Source of the DNA: Micromonospora tarensis
Lineage (GTDB): Bacteria > Actinomycetota > Actinomycetes > Mycobacteriales > Micromonosporaceae
Assembly: GCF_016803395.1 (NCBI RefSeq)
Contig: NZ_JAEVHL010000021.1
Coordinates: 1 to 49,023, forward strand
Length of the DNA: 49,023 bases
Reading direction: 5' to 3'
The notes beneath the pieces are model-generated. The model was not told the origin of the DNA. It searched no databases and worked only from the letters and a program-made list of their open reading frames with translations. This document shows, one piece after another, positions 6,002 through 14,592 of the stretch. Positions within the stretch are counted from its first letter, which is position 1; every line of letters starts with the position of its first letter. A program made the translations under genes and the position numbers.

Positions 6002-7954
6002 GTGGTGGTCCGCCGCATGAACCCGCGATACATCAGCCACGACCAGCCGGCGGCCACCGTCGCGCCGCCTCAACCGCGCGGACAGGAGCCGCCCTCGCCG
6101 TCGCGGATGCGCCGTTGGCTGCGCCGGCACCGCTGGCAGTTGGTTCCCGTGCACGTGGCCACCAGCACGTACGCCATCGCCGCGGTCGCCGACCAGGCAC
6201 CGACAGTCGGGTACGGCACGCTGGCCGTGGCCGGGCTTGGCGCTCTCGCCTGGGCGCAGCGCCTGACCGACGATGAGCGCACCTACGGCCGGCTGGTCGT
6301 GGCCGGTGCCGCCGGGTGGACGCTGCTCGCCGACGCGGTCGGCCCGTGGTCGATCGGCTCGGCCGTCCTCTGGGCCGCCGGCCTGTGGGTCGGCGGCAAG
6401 CCGTGGTGGTCGAGCCACCGGGTCCGGGGCCGCATCCGCGTCGACGGCCTGGTCGAGGCGTGGCCGGACTGGTCAACCCGGGCCAACCTCGGCGGGGTTC
6501 GGGTGGCGTCGGCCACGGCCGGGCGGGTCCACGACCGGCTGCGCCTGGAGCTGCGGCGCGGCCAGCAGCGCGCCCGCCTCCTGGTCGAGCACCTGGAAGA
6601 CCTGGCCAGCGTGCGGGGCATCGCCCCGTGGCGGCTGCGGATCGACCCGCAGATCACCGCGAAGGACCCCGGCCTGGTCGACCTGCTGATCACGCACACC
6701 GACCCGTGGCGCGACGAACACGGCCGCCCGGTCGACCTGCCGCACCCGGCCACGGTCGACCTCGACGCGTGGTGCCAGCCGGCGCGGATGGCCGACCCGA
6801 TCCCCTACGGGGTGGAAGCCGGGGCCGACCTCGCCAGCGTGGCGCTACGCAACGAGCAGGGCGGCCGGTTCATCGCCATCGCCAGCAAGAAGGGCGGCGG
6901 GAAGACCGTCCTCCTACACGACCTGATGGCCGGTCTGTGCAAGATGGAAGACGTCGACATCGCGATGGTCGACTGCAAGGAGCAGGGCAAGGCGTCGCGG
7001 CCGTGGGCGCCGCGTCTGATCCGCCGGGCCACCACCCCCGCCGAGGCGCTGGCGCTGCTGGCGTGGGCGGCGGCGGAGAACGACCGGCGCGGGTCGGAGA
7101 GCCCCGACCCGGTACTGAAGCCGACCCGCACGCGTCGGGCCCTGGTCGTCATCGTGGATGAGTACGGTGCGCTGGCCCTGGGCGACGACCGGGTGATGGA
7201 GCAGGTCGAAGTTCTCGCCCGGAAGATCCGGTCGGCGTCGGGTGGGCTAGTCCTGGCCGACCAGCGACCGGACTCGTCGACGTGGACGGGTGCGTTGCGC
7301 GGCCAACTCGACGAGGTGATCGTTGGGCGGTTGGAGAACCGGCGCGACGCAAAGGCGATCCTCCCCTCGCTGGACGGGCTGGACCCGACGGAGTTCGAGT
7401 TGCCGGGGCAGATGGTCCAGCAGGCGGGCAAGAAGGGCCGGCAGGTCGAGTCGCGGACGTGGCACCTGGAGCAGCCGTCGGACATCGAGGCGCTGGTCGA
7501 GGCGTGTCGGGATCGGTGGCCGGATAACCCCATCACCTCAAGATCAACTAAGGAGAGCACCGTGGAGCAGCCACTCCCCCAACGAGGGCAGGGCGCCCAG
7601 TCGGTCCGCGAGCAGATCCGCGCCGGGCTCGACGCCATCAGCAGCCAGGACTACTCCGGGGTGCCGGACCTCAGCGTCGACGAACTGCGCCAGCGCGCCC
7701 AGACCGTCGCCCCGCCGGAGCCGACCGCCGAGGAGCGGAGCCTGGACGAGCGGATCTACGCCGCGATCAAGGAAAAGCCCGAGGGCGTTGCCATGGGCGA
7801 TCTTGTTGAGATGATCAAGGAACCACGCTCAACAGTGCAGGTCAGATGCTCTGCCCTGAGGCGACAGGGGAGGGTCCGAACCGACCCGCCCAGAGGACGC
7901 CACGCCCGCTGGTACATCACGGTGAGTGACCAGCCGGCAATGTCCAATGCCTAA
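6002..7954 (+). CDS. traB: TraB-like FtsK/SpoIIIE-family DNA translocase
   Basis: About 650 residues. Two N-terminal membrane segments lie around residues 45-80 and 98-125. A RecA-fold motor follows, with Walker A SKKGGGKT at about 295-302 and Walker B LVVIVDEYGAL near 380-390. The C-terminal 70 residues (ERIYAAIKEKPEGVAMGDL, STVQVRCSALRRQGRV) form a winged helix like the gamma domain of FtsK or the clt-binding domain of TraB. TraB proteins form hexameric pores that move double-stranded plasmid DNA between mycelial cells. GGAAGGAG precedes GTG 6002/6005; GTG 6005 is an equal alternative. It is the last gene of the transfer module. An FtsK-like chromosome partition role is possible but the context favours transfer. 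Confidence 0.85.
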   Translation: MVVRRMNPRYISHDQPAATVAPPQPRGQEPPSPSRMRRWLRRHRWQLVPVHVATSTYAIAAVADQAPTVGYGTLAVAGLGALAWAQRLTDDERTYGRLVVAGAAGWTLLADAVGPWSIGSAVLWAAGLWVGGKPWWSSHRVRGRIRVDGLVEAWPDWSTRANLGGVRVASATAGRVHDRLRLELRRGQQRARLLVEHLEDLASVRGIAPWRLRIDPQITAKDPGLVDLLITHTDPWRDEHGRPVDLPHPATVDLDAWCQPARMADPIPYGVEAGADLASVALRNEQGGRFIAIASKKGGGKTVLLHDLMAGLCKMEDVDIAMVDCKEQGKASRPWAPRLIRRATTPAEALALLAWAAAENDRRGSESPDPVLKPTRTRRALVVIVDEYGALALGDDRVMEQVEVLARKIRSASGGLVLADQRPDSSTWTGALRGQLDEVIVGRLENRRDAKAILPSLDGLDPTEFELPGQMVQQAGKKGRQVESRTWHLEQPSDIEALVEACRDRWPDNPITSRSTKESTVEQPLPQRGQGAQSVREQIRAGLDAISSQDYSGVPDLSVDELRQRAQTVAPPEPTAEERSLDERIYAAIKEKPEGVAMGDLVEMIKEPRSTVQVRCSALRRQGRVRTDPPRGRHARWYITVSDQPAMSNA

Positions 7955-8030
7955 TGCCTAAGCCGCCCAGCCTGCCGAAAACGGGGAGGCGTGTGCGCGC
8001 GGGCGCGCGAGACATTGGGCATTAGGCATT
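7946..8030. repeat. 13-bp inverted repeat around the traB stop
   Basis: AATGCCTAATGCC at 7946-7958 overlaps the TraB stop codon, and its exact complement is at 8018-8030, separated by 59 bp. Each arm contains a tandem AATGCCT-like unit, and the AT-content is unusual for this DNA. It could be an operator, a recombination remnant or a long-stem RNA element. No counterpart was seen elsewhere in the window. Confidence 0.55.
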
Positions 8031-8047
8031 ACGCACAGCAACGCAGA

Positions 8048-8083
8048 AGCGCCCCCGCCCGGCCGGAGCCGAGCGGGGGCGCT
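8048..8083. terminator. Bidirectional terminator between transfer module and lysis genes
   Basis: AGCGCCCCCGC and its exact complement form an 11-bp stem with a 14-base loop between the convergent TraB-like gene (ends 7954) and the holin-like gene (ends 8121). Confidence 0.8.
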
Positions 8084-8120
8084 CTGTCGTGGCGCTATGA
8101 ATGCGACATCAGGACAGCGG

Positions 8121-8357
8121 TCAGCGGCGCAGCAGGCGCGACACGGTAGCCGGGGCGTACACCCGGCCTCGGGCCAGCGCCGCCACGACCAGCGGACCGG
8201 CCACGGCCACCACACCGAGGATCGCCGCCTGCTGGTCGTCGGAAACCGGCAGGCCGAACGCCACGAGCAGCGCCAGGACGGCGGTGACAGCGGCAGTGAG
8301 CGCGCCGACGGTGAACAGGGGCTCGGTCGCCGAGTCCTGCGGGGGGATCTGGGACAT
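8121..8357 (-). CDS. Putative holin
   Basis: 78 residues with two hydrophobic helices (TVGALTAAVTAVLALLVAF and ILGVVAVAGPLVVAALA) separated by a short polar turn (PVSDDQQ) and followed by a basic C-terminus (RVYAPATVSRLLRR). This size and topology match the holins that end the lysis cassette of actinophages, which let the endolysin reach the wall. The ATG has an excellent AGGAGGAA site. The endolysin-like gene is 1 kb upstream in the same operon. Holin assignment is by topology and position only. Confidence 0.65.
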   Translation of the reverse strand: MSQIPPQDSATEPLFTVGALTAAVTAVLALLVAFGLPVSDDQQAAILGVVAVAGPLVVAALARGRVYAPATVSRLLRR

Positions 8358-8384
8358 GCTGTTCCTCCTGGGTACGGTCGATGG

Positions 8385-8591
8385 GTGCAGCTGTACGAGC
8401 AGACGCCGGACGGCATCGCTGAGGTGCCCCGCCCCTGTCCGGTTGGGCACACGGAGACGGCCCCCGCGTGGGGGGCGTGCAAGGCGGATCAGTGTTGGAA
8501 GATGGGCCGTCAGTGGCGGTGCCAGCGGCCTGGGTGTGGGCTCGTGACGCAGCACGAGCACGAGTGCCGAGCTACAGGTGGCGGCCGTTGA
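8385..8591 (+). CDS. Possible small Cys/His-rich protein on the opposite strand
   Basis: A GTG-started frame of 68 codons has four close Cys/His clusters (CPVGH, CKADQC, CQRPGC, HEHEC), a layout typical of zinc ribbons, and high third-position GC. It lies in the gap between two minus-strand lysis-region genes and overlaps the end of the second by 20 bp. No convincing ribosome binding site is visible. It may be a small lysogeny-expressed protein, or a chance frame. Confidence 0.4.
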   Translation: MQLYEQTPDGIAEVPRPCPVGHTETAPAWGACKADQCWKMGRQWRCQRPGCGLVTQHEHECRATGGGR

Positions 8592-8949
8592 TCGTGCCGC
8601 CCGGATCGCGGACCATCGCCCGCAACTGCTCCACCTCGACACCAGGGCTGAGGATCGCCGAACGCCACGTCCGCAGCGTCGCCACCGCAGCGTCGATCTC
8701 CCCGGTCAACTCCCGCATCTGCTGACGGGCCTGAGCAGCCTCAGCGCGGGCAGCCACAGCCTCCCGCTCCGCCTCCGCCGTGCGCTCCTGCAACTCGTTA
8801 ACCTGCTTCAACGCGCTGTCGGTGAGCAGGGACACCGCGTCCGCCCGGGTCTTCGGTCGGGCCAGGATCCCCGCGATGAGGGTGGTCACGACGCCCGCCA
8901 GCCCCCCGCCGCCTACGGCCGCCGCGAGCAGTGCCCACAAGTTCGTCAC
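8572..8949 (-). CDS. Membrane-anchored coiled-coil protein of the lysis region
   Basis: 125 residues: an N-terminal membrane segment (WALLAAAVGGGGLAGVVTTLIAGI cut into two by glycine), then a charged alanine/glutamate-rich coiled coil (about residues 45-95) with a predicted length of some 50 residues, ending in a polar tail. A single helix with a long periplasm-side coil recalls spanin-like or holin-associated proteins, but actinophages do not always have them. It shares an ATGA overlap with the membrane protein upstream. Function unknown. Confidence 0.6.
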   Translation of the reverse strand: MTNLWALLAAAVGGGGLAGVVTTLIAGILARPKTRADAVSLLTDSALKQVNELQERTAEAEREAVAARAEAAQARQQMRELTGEIDAAVATLRTWRSAILSPGVEVEQLRAMVRDPGGTINGRHL

Positions 8950-9368
8950 GCTTCACTCTCCGCTGCCTGTCGTACCGCCCGGATGCCCAACCACACCTGC
9001 CAGCCGCGCCACCCCGACGCGACGGACCAGCCGAGGAAGAACGCAACGGCGAACCCGGCCGCGGGGACCTGGGAGGACAGCAACGCCAGCCCGTACAGCA
9101 GCGGCGCCGCCGTTTGTCCGTGCATGGCGGCCAGCTCCAGCACCAACGCCCGGTACGTGTTGGGTAGGGCGATGCTGATCAGGCCGATGGCGCCGGAGCC
9201 GAGCAGCAGCAGGTACCACGTCCACAGCAGCCACGGTGGGAAGAGCTGCTCGACGGTGGTGGGTGGTTTCGCGCCGGCGACGAACGCGGCACCGCCACCG
9301 GCGGACAGAACCAGGAACATCACCTCGTGCGGACGGTGCCTTCCCGTGACGACGACGATGGTCGGCAC
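8946..9368 (-). CDS. Multi-pass membrane protein of the lysis region
   Basis: 140 residues with three or four hydrophobic segments (VMFLVLSAGGGAAFVAG, WLLWTWYLLLLGSGAIGLIS, LLYGLALLSSQVPAAGFAVAF and possibly SGWRGWQVWLGI). It lies directly downstream of the endolysin-like gene, the usual place for a holin in actinophages, so it is a second holin candidate besides 8121-8357. The stop overlaps the next start by four bases. Confidence 0.6.
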   Translation of the reverse strand: MPTIVVVTGRHRPHEVMFLVLSAGGGAAFVAGAKPPTTVEQLFPPWLLWTWYLLLLGSGAIGLISIALPNTYRALVLELAAMHGQTAAPLLYGLALLSSQVPAAGFAVAFFLGWSVASGWRGWQVWLGIRAVRQAAESEA

Positions 9369-9371
9369 CGG

Positions 9372-10145
9372 TTACTCGGCCAGGCGGGCGGTCAGCTCGT
9401 CGACGACCTGCTGCGCCATCGTGGGCGGGATCGCGGCGGCAATAGCCTCCGGGGTGAGCGACGCCAGCACGCCCGCCACGATGGCCGGCTCGTCGGTGAA
9501 GTCCCGGCCGGACAGGGCGGCCAGCGCGGCGAGGATTGCCTTCCGGTCGGCCTGGCCCTCCCGCACCCACTTCTGCAACTCGATGTTCTCGCCCCCGGAC
9601 GCCTTCGCCTGGCCGTTCAAGGCGCGGTAGACGTAGTCCCTGAGCCAGGCGGCGTCCGTCTCGACCCGCTTCAGCCGGGCCAGCTCGTCGGTGGTCAGCG
9701 CCATGTCGTCCCCCTTCGTGGCCACGGCGGGCCAGCTCGCGGTGTTCTCGTCGTCGGCCGCCCACCCCGAGGCGTGGACGTGGTCGGTGTGCTGGTCGGA
9801 GCCGGTGTACCGGACCTTCTTCCACCCGTTGGACCGCGACCAGATGTAGCCGTTCCAGATCACGTAGAAGAGCCGGGCACGGGCTCGCGGGTCGGCCACC
9901 AGGCGGGCGACCAGGGCGTCGGCGTCGGCCTTGGTGAACGCCTTGCCGAGCATGATGTCGATGGCCCGGTGCTCCGGGCGGCCGTCCGGGTCGGACTGGG
10001 CTGCCTTGCTGCCCGAGGTGTCGTCCTCGTTGTGATCCGACGCCCGGGACTGGTGCGCCGTGTCGCCGACGCCGTAGACCACCACGCCCGGCCACTGGCG
10101 TTTGACGTCGGCGGTCAGTGCCTGCATGTTCGCTGCGCGGGTCAC
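9372..10145 (-). CDS. Endolysin, M15/VanY-like peptidase domain
   Basis: 257 residues. The N-terminal domain carries the zinc-peptidase pattern seen in D-Ala-D-Ala peptidase-like lysins: SDHNEDDTSG (about residues 35-45), AIDIML with its Asp ligand, and HTDHVHAS near residue 120. The last 100 residues are helical and may form a wall-binding or dimerisation segment. It should cleave peptidoglycan peptides at the end of infection. The GTG start at 10145 overlaps the preceding stop as GTGA, and holin candidates follow. Distance to other M15 enzymes cannot be measured here. Confidence 0.75.
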   Translation of the reverse strand: MTRAANMQALTADVKRQWPGVVVYGVGDTAHQSRASDHNEDDTSGSKAAQSDPDGRPEHRAIDIMLGKAFTKADADALVARLVADPRARARLFYVIWNGYIWSRSNGWKKVRYTGSDQHTDHVHASGWAADDENTASWPAVATKGDDMALTTDELARLKRVETDAAWLRDYVYRALNGQAKASGGENIELQKWVREGQADRKAILAALAALSGRDFTDEPAIVAGVLASLTPEAIAAAIPPTMAQQVVDELTARLAE

Positions 10146-10693
10146 AGCAGACCCACCCAGAGCACATTCATCGACGACTGCTCCTCTGCTGAGACGACAG
10201 TGTTCAGGTTGGCGCCGGTGGTCTGCTGCGCCATCAGCTCCACGTAATCGCCGACGTCGAGCGGGACCAGCTCGGTGCGCGCCGGCATGCGCGTGGTGTT
10301 GCCGTTGACGGGATTCAGGAGTACGTCCGTCCCGGCGACGTTGCTGCCGTTGATCGCCCACCGGAGCAACCGAATGCCCGTCGACACGTTGCCGAAGGAC
10401 ACACCTCCGCTCGCCTGGTACCAGCCCGGGTAGCGGGCCGTATACCTGCTCGTGTTGGTCGAGGTCGAATGCCCGCCGATCCCATCGACGTCCGTGTCCA
10501 CGGTCTCGGCGGTGAACGTGATCGGCGTCAGGACGCTGGTCGTCAGCGTCTGGATAGCGATCTGGCGCAGCTTCGCCCGAGGCGGGTTCATGAGGAACTT
10601 GATCGGGTCGCGCACGTACGCGTTGAGGTTGGTCGAGTTCAGCGCGTCGACGCCGTTGGTCCAGGCCGTCTTGGTCTCAGGTATGGCAGGCAA
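10142..10693 (-). CDS. Tail-associated protein with C1q-like appearance
   Basis: 183 residues. The N-terminus (PETKTAWTNGVDALNSTNLN) resembles phage tail-tip or fibre proteins that thread onto the baseplate. The rest is beta-rich with aromatic patches (YTARYPGWYQASGGVSFGNV, LLRWAINGSNVAGTD, LDVGDYVELMAQQ) and follows the layout of C1q/TNF-like trimeric heads used for receptor binding. It lies between the minor tail gene and the endolysin. A receptor-binding role is inference. GGGAGGG precedes the ATG. Confidence 0.6.
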   Translation of the reverse strand: MPAIPETKTAWTNGVDALNSTNLNAYVRDPIKFLMNPPRAKLRQIAIQTLTTSVLTPITFTAETVDTDVDGIGGHSTSTNTSRYTARYPGWYQASGGVSFGNVSTGIRLLRWAINGSNVAGTDVLLNPVNGNTTRMPARTELVPLDVGDYVELMAQQTTGANLNTVVSAEEQSSMNVLWVGLL

Positions 10694-10703
10694 GGGCCCT
10701 CCC

Positions 10704-12607
10704 TCAGTAGGCGATGATCGCGGCGTTGGAGACCAGGTCCCCGACGACCGGGCAGGCCGGCGGCGAGCCCGGGAGCGGCCCGAGCAGCGGGGACGTGTTC
10801 AGCTCCAGGATTCGCCACCGGTGCGGGCCGATGACGTGCCGGAACCCCTGGACGATCAGGTGCGGCACATCCTCCGGGCTGCCCGCCGGCAGGTCGGTGA
10901 GCTGGATCCGGTCACCCACGCGCAGCTTGAGCAGCGCCTTCCGGTCGGCGATGGTCCGCTTGAGCAGGTTGATCCGCAGCAGGGGACAGCGGGTCCGCGG
11001 TTCACCGAACGCGGCGAGGGTCCACGACGTCCAGTTGGCCGGGTCCGCGTCGACGGCGGTGTCGAGAGTGACCGTTCGGGCCAGCACCCCGTACCGGGCG
11101 CGCAACGGTTCGCTGATGCGACGGGCAGTGCCGCCGTCGACCCGGGACGCGACCGCGTCCGTGGCCGGCTTGTCCGGCCGGTACCGGATCCCACCGCGCA
11201 TGATCCACCCGAAGGGGATGCTCATGGTGGCAGGCTGGTTGTAGCGGCGGCCCCGCGGCACCAGCGTGATCCGCCCCTGCGGGGTGGTCATCAGGATGTC
11301 CTGGCCGGTCGTTGCCGCGTCCTGCATGGCCTGCGACGGGGTGACGCCGGCCAGTTTCGCCATCTGCATCGGTGTAGACGCCTCGGCGGGCAGTTCCAGC
11401 TCGGGCGCGGCACCCCGGCGAACGCGGCGAGGGTCGCGATCCGTTCGGCGACGGTCTGCCGGTGCAACCCCCGGTAGCCGTGGGCGTACTGGGCCAGGTG
11501 CTGGGCTCGGGTCAGCGTTGCCGATCCTGTCCCTACGCGCACCTGGATGTGGCCGATCCCGCCCTCCCACAGCGACGCCATCGAGAGCCGGGTCAGCGTC
11601 GTCGCGGTCGGTGCGGCTAGCAAGATGCCGGTGAGGGCGGGCGACGAACCGCACCACAACTCAATCGCCCAGGTCGCTAGGTTTACCCGCGCCGTCACCA
11701 GCCGCCAGGTCTCCCGCTCAAGCTGGCGTCCCGCGCTGATGACGGTGTCGGTAACGTCGCTCCAGCGAATCGCCAGGCCAGTAGTGGAATGGTTCTCGAT
11801 CGACACCCCGATGCCGAGGGCGTCGCGCAGGTCCAGGACGTTGGAGCGAAACGTGGTGCTGTCCTCGGCGTGATCGGGGTACAGCCACACGGACACGGTG
11901 ATGGTGTCGGCGGTGGTCACGGGGACGCTGACCGGTGTTTCCAGGCGCGCCCGAGCCAGGTAGAGGCCAGCGTCGGAGATTGGCACCCACCGCGCGTAGG
12001 ACTGGTCATCGCCGGGCGGGCCGGGTAGGGAGTTGGCCTGAATCAGGTCGGCGGGTTCGGCGGCCACGGAAGTGTCGAAGCCGACGACCACGCGTCGCAG
12101 TGTGTTCACCGTGTCGCTGGACATGTGCGGGTAGGTGTCGTCCAGGGGGAAGTGCAGCACCATCGGGCCGCCGTACGCCCTGACGTGCTCGGCGAGGGTG
12201 CCCGCGAACGGCGGCGCGCCGTCGAGGCGTCCCAGCCGGTCCACCGCGCTGATCGAGCACGGCTGGTCGAGGTTCGGCGAGTTGACCTGCACGTCAGGGA
12301 TCTCCAGGAAGCCGGTGGCGAGGTCGATCTCCTCGCCACCGACGGTTTCCGTCACGCGGACCCGGCGACCCTGCTCCCAGGTGCCGTAGTACGGGGAGGA
12401 CGGGTTGCGCGGGTTGAGCCACCCGTCGCCGTTCTTCAGCGTCCCGGCGATTCGGGTGGGCTCGACGTCCTGGACCTCGGTCTGGCGGCCGACGTCGATC
12501 GTGAGGGGCCCGCCGCCGTCCCCGTAGAGGATGCGGTCGGTGATGTCCGTCCACACGCCGGGGGTGACGAGCCCTTCGACCTTCAGCGCGATTTGCGGCT
12601 CCGGCAA
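10704..12607 (-). CDS. Minor tail protein, one-base frameshift near 11405-11412
   Basis: The frame starting at 12607 reads an N-terminal tail domain (ALKVEGLVTPGVWTDITDRI, then VNSPNLDQPCSISAVDRLGR) and a lectin-like middle (residues about 200-370) with LVTARVNLATWAIELW. At AAFAGVP it leaves frame; the continuation, APELELPAEASTPMQMAKLA, is in the next frame and runs to 10704. Together they give about 634 residues. One G missing in a CGGCG context explains it. It follows the tape measure gene, the place of the distal tail or baseplate proteins. A sequencing error is likely, since other genes show the same lesion. Confidence 0.75.
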
Positions 12608-12617
12608 CGCGGCCTCC

Positions 12618-14588
12618 TTAGCTGGCGGGAAGCAGTGCGGCGGGCGCGATGCCGATGCGGCTGGCGAAGTCGATCAGCTCTTCCCGGATGACTCGGCCGT
12701 CCGGGGTCTGGTGGATAAGCCGCAGGATCAGCTCCCGCCGGCCGGCACCGCCGGTTTCACCCGGCCCGAGCGGTTTCACGCTCGCTCCCTGCGGCAGGTA
12801 GACGGCCTCCTTGCCCCGTTCGGCGATGTACGCCATGCCGGCTTGGCGGGCGGTGCCGCCGCCGGCCAGGTACGGCAGGTTGGGGGTGGAGAGGGTCGCG
12901 CCGCCCCACACCTGGCCGAGGCCGGGCACGCTGACGCCGGGGATGCGGAAGCTGAGGTTGTTCCACCGGCCGACGATCCAGTTGATGGCGGAGCGGAAGG
13001 CCTCGCGGATGCCGTTGAACATGCCCCGCGCGGCCCCGGCGATCTTGCCGTTCATGCCGCGGATCCAGCCGATGAACGCGGTCGCTTTGGCGATGATCCA
13101 GTTGAAGGCGGCGACCGCGCCGTTACCGATCGCCGTATAGACGCCCTTGAATATCGTCCACCAGAGGCGCGCGCCGGCCACGACCAACCCGATCATGTTC
13201 GTCCAGTACGAGACGATCGCCTCGACCGCCCAGGTCACACCGGCCACGATCCCGTCCCACACCATGATCCAAAAGTCGCGGAAGGCGGCCGACTTCATCC
13301 AGAGCAGGGTGATGCCGGCGACGATCGCGATGATGGCCAGGACGAGCAGGCCGAGGGGGTTCATCGCCATCACCACGTTCAGCGCGGTCTGGACGGCCGT
13401 CCACACCTTCGTCGCCGCGACGATCAGCATGATCACCCCGGCGAGCGTGCCCAGGGTGATAGCCAGCGGTTCGACGATGGCCCGGTTCTCACCCAGCCAC
13501 TTCGCCATGTCCTCCAGGTACGGGATGGCCTTGGCGAGTTGCTCGACCAGGGCGGCCTGAGCGCTGCGCTTGAAGCTCTCCAGCTTCTGGCTGGCGGACT
13601 GCTCCAGGGCGTCGCCCATCCGGTCGGCGGCGCCGGTGACTTTGCCCAGCCGGTCGGCCGCCGTGTCGACATCCATACCGAGGAGGGCGGCCTGAAGGTC
13701 TTCGCTCTTCGTGCCGAACAACGCGACGGCAGCGGCGTCCCGTGCAACCGGGTCCTCCATGGCCCGCAGCCTGTCGAGGACGACGTCTAGACCCTTCTGG
13801 GCGCTAGCGCCGCCCTGGCCGATCTGGGCAGTCATGGCCTTCGCGTTCAGTCCGAGCGCTTTGAAGCCCTCAGCACTGGTCTTGCTGCCATCGGTGGCGC
13901 GGATGGCGAATTCCTTGATGCCATCCGCGACCGTATCGACGTCCCGGGCACCCGCCTTCAGTCCCTGGATAAGTAGGCCCGTGGCTACCTTCCCATCAAG
14001 GCCCAACTTGCGGAACTGGGTGGAGTACTCCGAGTAGGTGTCGAGGAGGTCCCCGGCCTGGTCGCCGGTCTGCTGGAACGCCCTCGTCAGGATGTCGAGG
14101 GCCTCACCGCCGTCCTTCGCGAGCCCGTTGCGGATCATCTGCCCAGCCGCGCGGGCGGCGGCGGTGACGTCCTGGTCGAACGTGGTGGCCAGGGCCTGGA
14201 CCTTGACGGTCAGGGCCTCGATCAGCTCGTCGGAGTCGTCCTCGCTGACCAGCCCGGAGTTGAGGACGGCGCGGAGGGTGTCACCGATCTCCTGCGCGCT
14301 CTCACCGAAGCCGCGGGCGTACACCCGGCCGGCGATCGCACCCATCTCGGCGGCGTACTCACTGTTCCCGAGCTGCGCCTCCAGCTTGGTTTGCGCGGCG
14401 TCCAACTCCATCGCCCCAGCCAGCCCGGCCGCCAGGGCCAGAGCAGCGGCGGCGCCGATACCCGCCGCGAGCGGCTCCAGCTTCGACCCGAAGCGCTTGA
14501 ATTTGCCCTCGGCCTTGTCGAGGCCCTGCTCCATCGGCCGGTCGTCGAGCTTGATGACCGTCGACAGTTCACCGAGCTTGAGCGCCAT
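12618..14588 (-). CDS. Tape measure protein
   Basis: 656 residues. A charged helical N-terminus (ELSTVIKLDDRPMEQGLDKA) is followed by an alanine-rich helical body. Residues about 375-470 hold hydrophobic segments (IVEPLAITLGTLAGVIMLIV, NPLGLLVLAIIAIVAGITLL) thought to help DNA cross the membrane. Near the C-terminus, YLAGGGTARQAGMAYIAERG and KEAVYLPQGAS are typical of siphovirus tape measures. The length sets the tail length, at about 0.15 nm per residue roughly 100 nm. ATG 14588 follows CAGGAGGTGA, four bases after the GT stop. Confidence 0.9.
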   Translation of the reverse strand: MALKLGELSTVIKLDDRPMEQGLDKAEGKFKRFGSKLEPLAAGIGAAAALALAAGLAGAMELDAAQTKLEAQLGNSEYAAEMGAIAGRVYARGFGESAQEIGDTLRAVLNSGLVSEDDSDELIEALTVKVQALATTFDQDVTAAARAAGQMIRNGLAKDGGEALDILTRAFQQTGDQAGDLLDTYSEYSTQFRKLGLDGKVATGLLIQGLKAGARDVDTVADGIKEFAIRATDGSKTSAEGFKALGLNAKAMTAQIGQGGASAQKGLDVVLDRLRAMEDPVARDAAAVALFGTKSEDLQAALLGMDVDTAADRLGKVTGAADRMGDALEQSASQKLESFKRSAQAALVEQLAKAIPYLEDMAKWLGENRAIVEPLAITLGTLAGVIMLIVAATKVWTAVQTALNVVMAMNPLGLLVLAIIAIVAGITLLWMKSAAFRDFWIMVWDGIVAGVTWAVEAIVSYWTNMIGLVVAGARLWWTIFKGVYTAIGNGAVAAFNWIIAKATAFIGWIRGMNGKIAGAARGMFNGIREAFRSAINWIVGRWNNLSFRIPGVSVPGLGQVWGGATLSTPNLPYLAGGGTARQAGMAYIAERGKEAVYLPQGASVKPLGPGETGGAGRRELILRLIHQTPDGRVIREELIDFASRIGIAPAALLPAS

Positions 14589-14592
14589 CCGG

